Assembly (NCBI RefSeq): GCF_020667835.1
Contig: NZ_JAFMPR010000001.1
Span: forward strand, 392,004 to 456,003
Direction: 5' to 3'
Origin: Roseibaca sp. Y0-43
GTDB taxonomy: Bacteria > Pseudomonadota > Alphaproteobacteria > Rhodobacterales > Rhodobacteraceae
Length of the DNA: 64,000 nucleotides
Shown: positions 39,943 through 48,804 of the stretch, in pieces
How the letters are laid out: every line of letters starts with the position of its first letter
How positions within the stretch are numbered: the stretch's first letter is position 1
Notes under the pieces: model-generated
What the model was told of the DNA's origin: nothing
What the model saw: the letters and a program-made list of their open reading frames with translations, nothing else
Database searches by the model: none
Translations under genes and position numbers: made by a program

Positions 39943-40556
39943 CCCAAAGGCGCGATCAAGGCCCGCAGGCGTGCCAGCGGGTCATCATCGCCCCAGATTT
40001 CCGCGCCGATGGCGAAGAAATCCGTAACCGGGGCCAGCGCTTCAACCAGATCGGTGGTCAAGGCACCCTCTGCCACGACCGGCAACTCGATCATCGCGGA
40101 CCACCATTCGAACAGCTCGCGTTCGGCGCGCGCACCGTCGCCCAGCAGCGTGTCGCCCACGGGGCCAAAGGCGATGTAGTCGGCCCCTGCCTCTCCTGCC
40201 GCCATGCCGTCATGGCGCGAGCTGCCGCAATGCGCGCCGATGATCGCATCAGCGCCCATCGTGTCGCGCAGCTTGCGGATACCGGTGCCGGGGTCGGTCA
40301 GGTGCACGCCGTCCAGCCCCAGTCGTTCGACCATCAGCACATGATCGGCAATCACCAGCGGAATGTCGCGCGCATGGGCCAATTCGCGCAGCGCGTCGCC
40401 CGCGCGCAAAATCGCGTCTTCGTCCTGCGTGGCCATGTGCAGGCGCAGGCACGCCACGTCCTGCGCATCCAGAATGCGGGCCAGTTGCGGCACGAAGCTG
40501 TCCAGATCGAAGCTTGGCGGCGTGACAAGGTAAAGCTGGGGGGTGTCCTCGGCCAT
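39939..40556 (-). CDS. ThiE/TenI-like protein with degenerate active site
   Basis: A 205-residue TIM-barrel protein of the thiamine phosphate synthase superfamily. It keeps the frame LYLVTP, GLDGVHLTDPG and AGADYIAFGPV (about 137-147). Several canonical ThiE sites are changed: NDR-x-DLA reads ADHVLMVERL, GxSxH reads GAHCGSSRHDG, and the TxTK phosphate loop after GPV reads GDTLLGDG. It may be a TenI-like or new function, or a relaxed ThiE; no other thi gene is near. It lies between M20 hydrolase and the SPOUT methyltransferase, divergent from the latter. Confidence 0.72.
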   Translation of the reverse strand: MAEDTPQLYLVTPPSFDLDSFVPQLARILDAQDVACLRLHMATQDEDAILRAGDALRELAHARDIPLVIADHVLMVERLGLDGVHLTDPGTGIRKLRDTMGADAIIGAHCGSSRHDGMAAGEAGADYIAFGPVGDTLLGDGARAERELFEWWSAMIELPVVAEGALTTDLVEALAPVTDFFAIGAEIWGDDDPLARLRALIAPLG

Positions 40557-40683
40557 GGGCGGGGTCTTTCCTGCAAAGGTCTGTCTGGCCTTCTAGACCG
40601 CGCGCGGGCCGGAAACAAGCGCGCCCGGCTTGCGAGCGCGCGCGCGGCCCGCTAACAGCACAGCCAAGCGCAAGAGGACCGCC

Positions 40684-41445
40684 ATGACCCCGCAAGACGA
40701 CGCGATATTCGACGAAAACACGCCCCTGATGGTGCTGGTGCGCCCGCAGATGGGCCGCAATATCGGGGCCGCCGCACGCGCCATGCTGAATTTCGGCTGC
40801 GCGCGAATGCGAGTGGTAGCCCCCCGCGATGGCTGGCCAAACCCTGACGCGGTCGCGCTCGCCTCTGGTGCCTCGCCCGTTCTGGACCGCGCGGGCGTGT
40901 TCGATGACCTGCCCAGCGCCATTGGCGATTGCGATTATGTCTATGCCACCACCGCGCGCGGGCGCGGCATGACAAAACCCGTGCTGACGCCAGAGCGTGC
41001 AATGGCAGAGGCCCGCGCGCTGACCGCCGCCGGCAAGCGCGTGGCGGTCTTGTTCGGGCCGGAACGTGCGGGGCTGGAAAACGAGGATGTCGCCCGCGCG
41101 AACGCGATCATCACCGTGCCGGTCAACCCCGCCTTCTATTCGCTGAACCTTGCGCAATGCGTGCTGCTCGTGGCCTATGAATTCCTGCGCCAGACCACCG
41201 ACACACCGCCCGAAGTGCAGGTCATGGCGGGCACGGACTTTGCAAGCGCCATCGAGCGTGAAAAGCTGGGCGACCATGTTGAAACCCAACTGGCCGAAAC
41301 GGGTTTCTTCTTTCCGCCGGAAAAAACCGCCAGCATGAAACTGGCGCTGCGCAACATGTGGGGCCGCCTGCCGCTGACGCGTGCCGATGTGCAAACGCTC
41401 CACGGCATCTTGCGGCACATGGCCCGCACCCGCGACAAGCCGTGA
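40684..41445 (+). CDS. SPOUT (TrmH/TrmJ-type) RNA methyltransferase
   Basis: A 253-residue SAM-dependent 2-prime-O-methyltransferase. Motif 1 is VRPQMGRNIGAAARAMLNFG (about residues 20-39), motif 2 AVLFGPERAGLENEDVA (about 121-137), and motif 3 NPAFYSLNLAQCVLLVAYE, together forming the trefoil knot. Architecture and C-terminal extension resemble TrmJ, which methylates tRNA position 32. Start at 40684 follows GAGGACCGCC. It lies upstream of ctaA by 58 bases; probably separate in function. Confidence 0.88.
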   Translation: MTPQDDAIFDENTPLMVLVRPQMGRNIGAAARAMLNFGCARMRVVAPRDGWPNPDAVALASGASPVLDRAGVFDDLPSAIGDCDYVYATTARGRGMTKPVLTPERAMAEARALTAAGKRVAVLFGPERAGLENEDVARANAIITVPVNPAFYSLNLAQCVLLVAYEFLRQTTDTPPEVQVMAGTDFASAIEREKLGDHVETQLAETGFFFPPEKTASMKLALRNMWGRLPLTRADVQTLHGILRHMARTRDKP

Positions 41446-41503
41446 TGCTTGAACAAAATCGGCACGGGCACTAGCTTGCCAGCGAAACATCAGGAGGGCG
41501 CAG

Positions 41504-42652
41504 ATGGCCGCCAAACGCGCGATTTTCGAAGAGGTCAGCGACAGCAAGCAGACGAAACCCGCCCCGCAAGGCGGCGTGATCGACCGCCGCCCCAAGGGCG
41601 CGCGCGGCGCGATCCGCCTGTGGCTGATGGTGTTGTTCGCGCTGGTCTGCGTCATGATCGCCGTGGGCGGCATGACCCGGCTGACCGATAGCGGCCTGTC
41701 GATTACCGAATGGCGGCCCGTGACCGGGGCCATTCCGCCCATGACCGCCGAAGCCTGGGCGCTGGAATTCGAGAAATACCGCCAGATCGACCAATACCGC
41801 CTGATGAACCGGGGCATGAGCCTTGAAGAATTCCAGTTCATCTATTGGTGGGAGTGGGGCCATCGGCAGTTGGGCCGGGTAATTGGCCTTGTCTGGGCGG
41901 TGGGGTTCCTGTTCTTCTGGCTGACCAAGCGCATCCCCACGGGCTGGACGCCGCGCTTGCTGTGGCTGGGCGCCTTGGGCGGGCTGCAAGGGGCGATTGG
42001 TTGGTGGATGGTCGCTTCTGGCCTGACCGAAGGCATGGTGTCGGTCGCAAGCTACCGGCTTGCCACTCATCTGGGGCTGGCCTTTGTCATCCTTGGTTTC
42101 ATCGCTTGGTATACGTTCCTTTTGAACCGGTCCGAGGCGGAGTTGCTGACTGCAAGACGGTCGCGCGAGGCGAAGCTCTTTTCACTCTCGACCGGGTTGA
42201 TGCATTTCGCGTTCCTGCAAATCCTGCTGGGCGCGCTGGTCGCGGGTATCGACGCGGGGCGCGGATATACCGACTGGCCGATGATGAACGGCGTCTTCTT
42301 CCCGCCAGAGGCGTTGGACATGCAACCCGTGTGGCAAAACTTCTTTGAAAACCCGGCCATGGCGCAATTCGTTCACCGCATGGCGGGCTATGGATTGGCC
42401 GTGTTCGGGTTGATCGTCTGGCTGCGCGGGCGCAAATCGGCACATGGGGCCACGCGCGCGGCGTTCAACACGGTCGGGTTGGTCCTGCTGGCGCAGATTA
42501 CCCTTGGGATCGTGACGGTGCTTTATGCCGCGCCATGGCAGCTTGGCATTGCCCATCAGGCGACCGCCGTGTTGCTGTGGGTGCTTATCATCCGGGCACG
42601 CCACCTGTCACAATACCCGCGTTTCGACAGCCTGCGCGGGGCAAAGGCATGA
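41504..42652 (+). CDS. ctaA: Haem A synthase
   Basis: Inner-membrane enzyme oxidising haem O to haem A for aa3-type cytochrome oxidase. The 382-residue chain has eight predicted membrane segments and the conserved haem-binding histidines in GHRQLGRVIGL, YRLATHLGLAF, MHFAFLQILLGALV, FVHRMAGYG and GIAHQATAVLLW. AGGAGGG lies six bases before ATG 41504. The stop overlaps the M32 carboxypeptidase start (ATGA), although the two roles are unrelated. Confidence 0.96.
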   Translation: MAAKRAIFEEVSDSKQTKPAPQGGVIDRRPKGARGAIRLWLMVLFALVCVMIAVGGMTRLTDSGLSITEWRPVTGAIPPMTAEAWALEFEKYRQIDQYRLMNRGMSLEEFQFIYWWEWGHRQLGRVIGLVWAVGFLFFWLTKRIPTGWTPRLLWLGALGGLQGAIGWWMVASGLTEGMVSVASYRLATHLGLAFVILGFIAWYTFLLNRSEAELLTARRSREAKLFSLSTGLMHFAFLQILLGALVAGIDAGRGYTDWPMMNGVFFPPEALDMQPVWQNFFENPAMAQFVHRMAGYGLAVFGLIVWLRGRKSAHGATRAAFNTVGLVLLAQITLGIVTVLYAAPWQLGIAHQATAVLLWVLIIRARHLSQYPRFDSLRGAKA

Positions 42653-44121
42653 GCGCCTACGCAGACCTTCGCGCCCATCTGCGCCAGACCGCGGCCTTGG
42701 CAGAGGTCGCGGGGCGCTTGGGCTGGGACCAGCAAACCGTGATGCCACGCGGTGCCAATGACCAGCGCGCCGAGGAAATGGCGGCGCTGGAAGATGTGCT
42801 GCACGCACGCCGCACCGATCCGCGCCTGGGCGAATTGCTGGAGCAAGCCGATGCTCCTGATGCGGTGGGCGACGCCATCCTGCGCGAGGCGCGGCGCGAC
42901 TATGCCCGCAACACCAGCGTGCCCGCGCGTCTGGCATCGGAACTCGCGCGCGTCACAGCGCTGGCCCAGACCGCTTGGGAAGAAGCCCGCGCCGGCGATG
43001 ACGTCGCAGCCTTCCTGCCGTGGCTGGAGCAGGTCGTCGCCCTGCGCCGCGAAGAGGGTCAGGCCATCGCCAAGGGGGGCGATGCCTATGACGCGCTGAT
43101 GCAGGATTACGAGCCGGGCAGCGATGCCGCGCAAGTGGCCGCCATTTTCGACCGGATGCGACCCCGGCTTGTCGCCCTGCGCGACCGCATTCTTGGCGCG
43201 CCCACGCCCCCTGCCCTACAAGGCCATTTCCCTGCCGAAGGGCAGATGCGGCTGGCGCATGATCTGGCCCGCCGGTTCGGGTATGATTTCAACCGCGGCC
43301 GCATTGATCTGGCTGTGCATCCGTTTTCCAGCGGGTCCGGGTCGGACGTGCGCATCACCACCCGCGTGGCCGAAGATGACCCGTTCAACTGCCTCTATTC
43401 TACGCTGCACGAAGTGGGCCACGCCACCTACGAGCAGAACATCGCGCCCGATTACGCACTCACCCCCTTGGGGCACGGCGTGTCGATGGGCGTGCATGAA
43501 AGCCAAAGCCGCATCTACGAAAACCAGCTTGGCCGCTCGCGCGCGTTCACGGGCTGGCTGTTCGGGGCGATGCAGGCTGAATTCGGCACGCTGAACATCG
43601 ACAGCCCGGATGCCTTCCACGCCGCCGTGAACCGGGTTCACAAGGGCTATATCCGCACCGAATCCGACGAGGTGCAGTATAACCTGCACATCATGCTGCG
43701 CTTCGATCTGGAACGCGCGCTGATCGCGGGAAGCTTGGCCCCACGCGACCTTGAAGAAGCTTGGAACACCCGTTTCGCGGCCGATTTCGGCTATCCTGTG
43801 GACCGCCCGGCCAATGGCGTGTTGCAAGACGTGCATTGGTCCGTGGGGCTGTTCGGGTATTTCCCCACCTATGCGCTTGGCAACATTTACGCGGGCTGCC
43901 TGAACGCGGCCTTGCGCCGGGATTGCCCGGATCTGGATGCCCAACTGGCTGCGGGCGATCTGACACTTGCGACCGATTGGCTGGCGGACAAGGTGCAACG
44001 CCATGGTGGGCTGCGCCCCTCGGTCGAGACGATCGCCCATGCCTGCGACGGCACCCTGCCGGATGAAACGGCGCTGCTGGCCTATCTGGACGAGAAATTC
44101 GGCGCGATCTACGGGCTTTGA
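42649..44121 (+). CDS. M32 family metallocarboxypeptidase
   Basis: A 490-residue cytoplasmic zinc/cobalt carboxypeptidase of the Taq type. The zinc site is HEVGHATYEQN (about residues 260-270), with HGVSMGVHESQSRIYENQLGR near 285-305 carrying the downstream Glu ligand, and the C-terminal DVHWSVGLFGYFPTYALGN signature. Length is typical (about 490-500). ATG at 42649 overlaps the ctaA stop; reading further upstream gives no similarity. Confidence 0.95.
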   Translation: MSAYADLRAHLRQTAALAEVAGRLGWDQQTVMPRGANDQRAEEMAALEDVLHARRTDPRLGELLEQADAPDAVGDAILREARRDYARNTSVPARLASELARVTALAQTAWEEARAGDDVAAFLPWLEQVVALRREEGQAIAKGGDAYDALMQDYEPGSDAAQVAAIFDRMRPRLVALRDRILGAPTPPALQGHFPAEGQMRLAHDLARRFGYDFNRGRIDLAVHPFSSGSGSDVRITTRVAEDDPFNCLYSTLHEVGHATYEQNIAPDYALTPLGHGVSMGVHESQSRIYENQLGRSRAFTGWLFGAMQAEFGTLNIDSPDAFHAAVNRVHKGYIRTESDEVQYNLHIMLRFDLERALIAGSLAPRDLEEAWNTRFAADFGYPVDRPANGVLQDVHWSVGLFGYFPTYALGNIYAGCLNAALRRDCPDLDAQLAAGDLTLATDWLADKVQRHGGLRPSVETIAHACDGTLPDETALLAYLDEKFGAIYGL

Positions 44122-44153
44122 CCCGGGTAGGCGGCGACCTTGGCCCTTGTCCA

Positions 44154-45074
44154 CTAGAACGACACAAGGGTCGTGAAATCATGGCCCCTCAGACCATCCA
44201 GAAACGGCTGGGCGACATCCGGCACACTCAGGTCCGACAGCGTATAGACCCCGATCTGGATGCGGTCGCGCGGGCGGTCCTCGACATCCAGAATGACTAC
44301 ATCGGCGCGGCTGAATTCCGGCTGCACCGCGACCGGATAGACAAGGTAGGCATCGCTGTCTTGCAGCAGGTCCAGCCCGGCCATGACCGAATTGGTTGAC
44401 AGGGGCGTGCGCAGCGGATGGCTCCAGTCGGGTTCGGCCACGTAACCCGGCGCGTTCACGATCCCCAGATGGCGATTGACCAAGGGGGCGACATCCAGAC
44501 GCGGAAAGCGGGCAAGGTCTTCTCTGCGGACCGGACCTTGGGCAAGCGGGTGGCCCGCGCGAACGAAATAGGCGTCTTCGACATCGAACAGATGCTCGAA
44601 GGAAAAGGCCAGCCCCTCGCTGATCGCCCTGACCCGAGAGCCGATGAAACACTGCACATCGCCGGACATCAGGTGTCGCAGCCCGTCGAAGCTGCTGCAA
44701 ATCTCGACATGCACGGTCGCGTCTGTCACGCTTTGGCGAAACGCGTCGATCGCGTTGCGCACGAAAAGCGGCCACCACGCGTGACCACAGCCGATTTTCA
44801 GCGCCGGGCGGTCGGCCAGCTTGCGCGCCTGTATCTCGGCATTCGCGTGGGAATCTAGCCGCGCCATGACGCGGGCGTGCTCATACAGGATTTGCCCGTA
44901 TTCGGTCAGCACCACACCGCGCGAACTGCGCTGGAATAGCGCCACGCCGTGCAGCTCTTCCAGCTTGCGGATATTCACAGAGACCGTGGGCTGCGAGACA
45001 TTCATCGCCTCTGCCGCCAAGGACACGTTGCCGGTTTCAGCCACGGCCAGAAACTGGCGAAGTCGTCGGTCCAT
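44154..45074 (-). CDS. LysR-family regulator of the agl operon
   Basis: A 306-residue LysR protein: winged helix at residues 1-62 (RQFLAVAETGNVSLAAEAMN, SQPTVSVNIRKLEELHG), then a periplasmic-binding-like effector domain from about residue 90. It is transcribed away from aglE, with an 8-base-arm palindrome just upstream of its own start, the usual LysR layout of autorepression and divergent activation. In Sinorhizobium the agl operon is controlled by LacI-type AglR; a LysR here is a change. The inducer is likely a glucoside, by inference. Confidence 0.88.
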   Translation of the reverse strand: MDRRLRQFLAVAETGNVSLAAEAMNVSQPTVSVNIRKLEELHGVALFQRSSRGVVLTEYGQILYEHARVMARLDSHANAEIQARKLADRPALKIGCGHAWWPLFVRNAIDAFRQSVTDATVHVEICSSFDGLRHLMSGDVQCFIGSRVRAISEGLAFSFEHLFDVEDAYFVRAGHPLAQGPVRREDLARFPRLDVAPLVNRHLGIVNAPGYVAEPDWSHPLRTPLSTNSVMAGLDLLQDSDAYLVYPVAVQPEFSRADVVILDVEDRPRDRIQIGVYTLSDLSVPDVAQPFLDGLRGHDFTTLVSF

Positions 45075-45084
45075 CAGCGCCCCC

Positions 45085-45107
45085 TAGTATAGGTTTTTAC
45101 TATACTA
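45085..45107. promoter_or_regulatory. Candidate LysR operator between lysR and aglE
   Basis: TAGTATAG (45085-45092) and CTATACTA (45100-45107) form a perfect 8-base inverted repeat separated by GTTTTTA, containing the T-N11-A core of LysR sites. It starts 11 bases before the LysR ATG and about 95 bases upstream of the aglE start, and is much more AT-rich than surroundings. Confidence 0.7.
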
Positions 45108-45202
45108 ATAAGGATACAACGTATTTCAATAATAACCAGCCCATCGCTACCTTTCGCCTGTCGACGCGCAACCGCGCATTCACACGGGAGGAGAAAACCG
45201 CG

Positions 45203-46559
45203 ATGACCATACGACGTTCCAAGCTGGCCCTTGTCATCCTCGCCACCGCCGCGCTGCCCGCCGCCGCGCAGACACACTTGCCCTTCGCGCCCGGCGAGGG
45301 GCCGTTCTCTTGGGATAGCTACGACGCTTTTGCAGCGGAGCATGATTATACCGGGCAAGAGGTGACGCTGGCCTCGCCCTGGCTTGGCCCGGATGCAGAG
45401 GCCGGGGCGGCGGTGCTGGCCTATTTCGAGCAGGCGACGGGGGCCAAGGTGCAGGTCAACGGCTCTGACGCGTTCGAGCAGCAGATCGTGATCGACGTGG
45501 AAGCCGGCTCTCCGCCCAATATCGCGGTTTTCCCGCAGCCGGGATTGATGTGCGACCTTGCCCGCCGGGGCCAGTTGGCCGATCTGGGCACAGAAACCGC
45601 CGAGTGGATGAGCGCGACCTATGCCGCCGGGCCGTCCTGGACAGCCTTGGGCAGCTGCGACGGTGTCGCGGGGTTTTACGGGTTTTCCTACAATGTGAAC
45701 GTGAAATCGCTGGTCTGGTATGTGCCAGAGAATTTCGAGGATCTGGGCTATGACCTGCCTGCCAGCATGGAAGAGTTGCGCGCGCTGACAGAGCAGATGG
45801 TGGCCGATGGCGTGACGCCTTGGTGCATTGGCATCGGGTCGGGTGCCGCCACGGGCTGGCCTGCGACCGACTGGGTCGAAGACCTGTTGCTGCGCACCCA
45901 ACCGCCAGAGGTCTATGACGGTTGGGTCACGAACCAGATCGCCTTTGACGACCCGCGCATCGTGGCCGCCATAGAGGAATTTGGCTGGTTCGCGCGCAAT
46001 GACGCCTTTGTCAGCGGCGGGGCAAGCGCGGTCGCCGCGACCGATTTCCGCGACAGCCCGCTGGGTCTGTTCTCGGCCCCGCCGCAATGCATGATGCACC
46101 GGCAGGCGTCGTTTATCCCGGCATTTTTTCCCCGATGGCACCAATGTCGGCGAGGATGTCGATTTCTTCTATTTCCCGGCCTATGAAAGCGCCGGACTCG
46201 GCAACCCCGTTCTGGGCGCAGGCACGCTTGTGTCGATTACAGATGACAGCCCGGCGACCCGTGGCCTGATCGAGTTTCTGAAAACACCCATCGCCCACGA
46301 GCTGTGGATGGCAATCGAGACGCAGGGCTTCCTGACCCCGCATAGCGGCGTGAACCTGGACGCCTACCACAATGACAGCCTGCGCCGTCAGGGTCAGATC
46401 CTGCAAGAGGCGACGACCTTCCGGTTTGACGGGTCGGACCTGATGCCGGGTGCCATCGGCGCGGGCAGTTTCTGGACCGGGATGGTGGATTACTCGGGCG
46501 GCGCGGATGCGGCCTCTGTCGCGGCTGCGATCCAGTCAAGCTGGGACGCGCTGAAATAA
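45203..46559 (+). pseudogene. aglE: AglE, alpha-glucoside ABC binding protein, frameshifted
   Basis: A periplasmic solute-binding protein with signal peptide (cleavage near AAAQ), GGGAGGAGA ribosome site and the AglE-type body EVTLASPWLGPDAEAGAAVL and WTALGSCDGVAGFYGFSYNV. The frame runs to residue 327, but codons after position 46129 are unlike the family. Removing one base from the run of six T and four C at 46124-46133 restores a normal ending with FFPDGTNVGEDVDFF and GNPVLGAGTLVSIT to 46559, giving about 451 residues. Either a sequencing error, a true mutation, or slippage; downstream genes are intact. Confidence 0.88.
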
Positions 46560-46573
46560 GCGCTTTTGCCCGT

Positions 46574-46608
46574 CCGGTCCGGCGTTCCTCCCAGCCGGGC
46601 CGGTTTTT
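46574..46608 (+). terminator. Intra-operon terminator after aglE
   Basis: CCGGTCCGGC (46574-46583) pairs with GCCGGGCCGG (46594-46603), one G-T pair, followed by TTTTT. It lies 14 bases after the aglE stop and before aglF. Such partial terminators keep the binding protein more abundant than its permeases. Confidence 0.8.
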
Positions 46609-46639
46609 CTGCCCTCATATTCCCTGCGGAGCTTGGCAC

Positions 46640-47641
46640 ATGTCCCCATCCCTGCTTGCAATGGCGACCATTACCGCCGGTGTCGGCGGCTGCGTTGCCT
46701 ATTTCTACCTGTCGAACCTGCTGCTGGACCGGGTGATCTTTCCCGCACGCGGCCCGAATGCGGGGCGCAACATAAACCGCGCGGCGGCGCTGCGCCCGTG
46801 GCTGTTCCTGCTGCCCGCATTGGCCGCTCTGGCGCTCTATCTGGCCTATCCGGTGTTCGAAACGCTACGCCTGTCGCTGGTCGACCGCAACAATGATGAC
46901 GCCTTTGTCGGCATGGCCAATTACGCGCAGATGCTGGACGATGCCAAGTTCTGGGAAGCGGTGCGCAACAACGTGCTGTGGCTGCTGATCGTGCCCGCCG
47001 CGTCAACCGCGCTGGGCTTGCTGGCCGCGCAACTGACCGACCGGATCGGCTGGGGCAATATCGCCAAGTCACTGATCTTCATGCCGATGGCGATTTCCTT
47101 CGTGGGCGCGGCGGTCATCTTCAAGCTGATCTATGACGCGCGCCCCGAAGATGTGACACAGATCGGCGTGCTGAACGCGCTTTACCTGCAATTCGGCGGC
47201 GAGGCGCCCATCGCGTGGCTGACCCTGCCCTTCTGGAACAACCTGTTCCTGATGATCGTTCTGATCTGGATCCAGACAGGCTTTGCCATGGTCATCCTGT
47301 CGGCGGCCCTGCGCGGCATACCAGAGGAAACAGTGGAAGCCGCCATTGTCGATGGGGCAAGCCCCTTCCAGATCTTCTTTCTTATCAAGGTGCCGCAGAT
47401 CACCGGCACCATCGTCGTGGTCTGGACGACGATCACGATTGTCGTGCTGAAAGTGTTCGACATCGTCTTTGCCATGACCAACGGCCAGTGGGAAACGCAG
47501 GTTCTGGCCAATTACATGTATGACAAGTTCTTCCGCGCCGGCGATTGGGGCGTGGGGTCTGCGAGTGCCATGGTCATCATGCTGATGGTGCTACCGATCC
47601 TGATCTGGAACGTGCGCAACGCCCGCCGGGAGATGCGCTGA
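46640..47641 (+). CDS. aglF: Alpha-glucoside ABC permease AglF
   Basis: A 333-residue inner-membrane subunit with about seven hydrophobic segments (the first at residues 5-25). It has the permease EAA loop ETVEAAIVDGASPFQIFFLI (about residues 232-251), contacting the ATPase. Order aglE-aglF-aglG-aglA and DNNDDAFVGMANYAQML-type soluble loop match the agl system of rhizobia. GGAG precedes ATG 46640. The stop overlaps aglG by one base. Confidence 0.88.
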   Translation: MSPSLLAMATITAGVGGCVAYFYLSNLLLDRVIFPARGPNAGRNINRAAALRPWLFLLPALAALALYLAYPVFETLRLSLVDRNNDDAFVGMANYAQMLDDAKFWEAVRNNVLWLLIVPAASTALGLLAAQLTDRIGWGNIAKSLIFMPMAISFVGAAVIFKLIYDARPEDVTQIGVLNALYLQFGGEAPIAWLTLPFWNNLFLMIVLIWIQTGFAMVILSAALRGIPEETVEAAIVDGASPFQIFFLIKVPQITGTIVVVWTTITIVVLKVFDIVFAMTNGQWETQVLANYMYDKFFRAGDWGVGSASAMVIMLMVLPILIWNVRNARREMR

Positions 47642-48804
47642 TGGACAGTATCGCAGGCCGCAAACCGGCGCTTGTCTGGGCGCTTCACTTCTCGGCTTTG
47701 GCGCTGGTTCTGCTGTGGGTCTTTCCCACGCTGGGGCTGTTGGCATCGTCCTTTCGCACGAATGACCAGATCCGGTCCTCTGGCTGGTGGGCCGCGGCCT
47801 TTCCGGCGGAACAGACCCAGACCTTGCGCACCGCCGACCCCGATCTGGCCCGCGTGGCGGCAGAGGGTGGGCTGTTCGTCGTCGAAGGCAACCTGTTTGC
47901 CGAGGCCGATCTCTCTGCACCCGGCGACCTGCTGTCTTGGGGCGTCTCTTCGCGCGATGTGGACGCCTATACGCCCGGCACGCGGGCAGAGCTTGCCGAG
48001 GGCGAGGCTATCACCGTGCAGACCAATGGCGACTATCTCTGGCAAGGCAGTGCCGAGCAGATCAGCGGGCGCGGCCAGAGGGTGTTCGTCACCGTCACCG
48101 TGCCGCCCAGCTTCACGCTTGAGAATTACCGCCGGGTTCTGCTGGACCCCGGCAACCGCGAAGGGATGCGGCAGGCGTTTTTCAACACGCTGACAGTGGC
48201 GATCCCGGCGACGGTCATCCCGATCCTGATCGCGGCCTTTGCCGCCTATGCCTTGGCGTGGATGGAGTTTCCGGGCCGCGCCCTGCTGGTGGCCACCATC
48301 GTGGGCCTGCTGGTTGTGCCGCTGCAACTGGCGCTGATCCCGCTTCTCAGCCTGCACAACGCCATTGGCATAGGCAAAGGCTATCTGGGGGTGTGGCTGG
48401 CGCATACCGGCTTTGGCCTGCCGCTCGCGATCTACTTGTTGCGCAATTACATGGTCGGCCTGCCGCGCGAGATCATCGAATGCGCGCGCGTCGATGGCGC
48501 GACCGATTTCGAGATTTTCACCCGTATCGTGCTGCCCCTCAGCTTTCCCGCGCTCGCCAGTTTCGCAGTGTTCCAGTTCTTGTGGACATGGAACGACCTG
48601 CTGGTGGCGATGGTGTTCCTGATCGACAGCTCTGGCCAGACCACGGTGATGACCCGCCAGATCGTGGAACTACTGGGCACGCGCGGGGGCGACTGGGAAA
48701 TCCTTGCGACCTCGGCCTTCGTGTCCATCGCGGTGCCGCTTGTGGTGTTCTTCACCATGCAGCGTTTCCTCGTGCGGGGGCTTTTGGCGGGGTCGGTGAA
48801 ATGA
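47641..48804 (+). CDS. aglG: Alpha-glucoside ABC permease AglG
   Basis: A 387-residue second permease, longer than usual (about 280) because of a periplasmic insert after the first membrane segment (about residues 45-160), typical of the AglG subgroup. The EAA loop is EIIECARVDGATDFEIFTRI (about 280-299). Starts inside the aglF stop (TGATG) and its stop overlaps aglA. No ATP-binding AglK follows, so an ATPase encoded elsewhere would be required. Confidence 0.88.
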   Translation: MDSIAGRKPALVWALHFSALALVLLWVFPTLGLLASSFRTNDQIRSSGWWAAAFPAEQTQTLRTADPDLARVAAEGGLFVVEGNLFAEADLSAPGDLLSWGVSSRDVDAYTPGTRAELAEGEAITVQTNGDYLWQGSAEQISGRGQRVFVTVTVPPSFTLENYRRVLLDPGNREGMRQAFFNTLTVAIPATVIPILIAAFAAYALAWMEFPGRALLVATIVGLLVVPLQLALIPLLSLHNAIGIGKGYLGVWLAHTGFGLPLAIYLLRNYMVGLPREIIECARVDGATDFEIFTRIVLPLSFPALASFAVFQFLWTWNDLLVAMVFLIDSSGQTTVMTRQIVELLGTRGGDWEILATSAFVSIAVPLVVFFTMQRFLVRGLLAGSVK

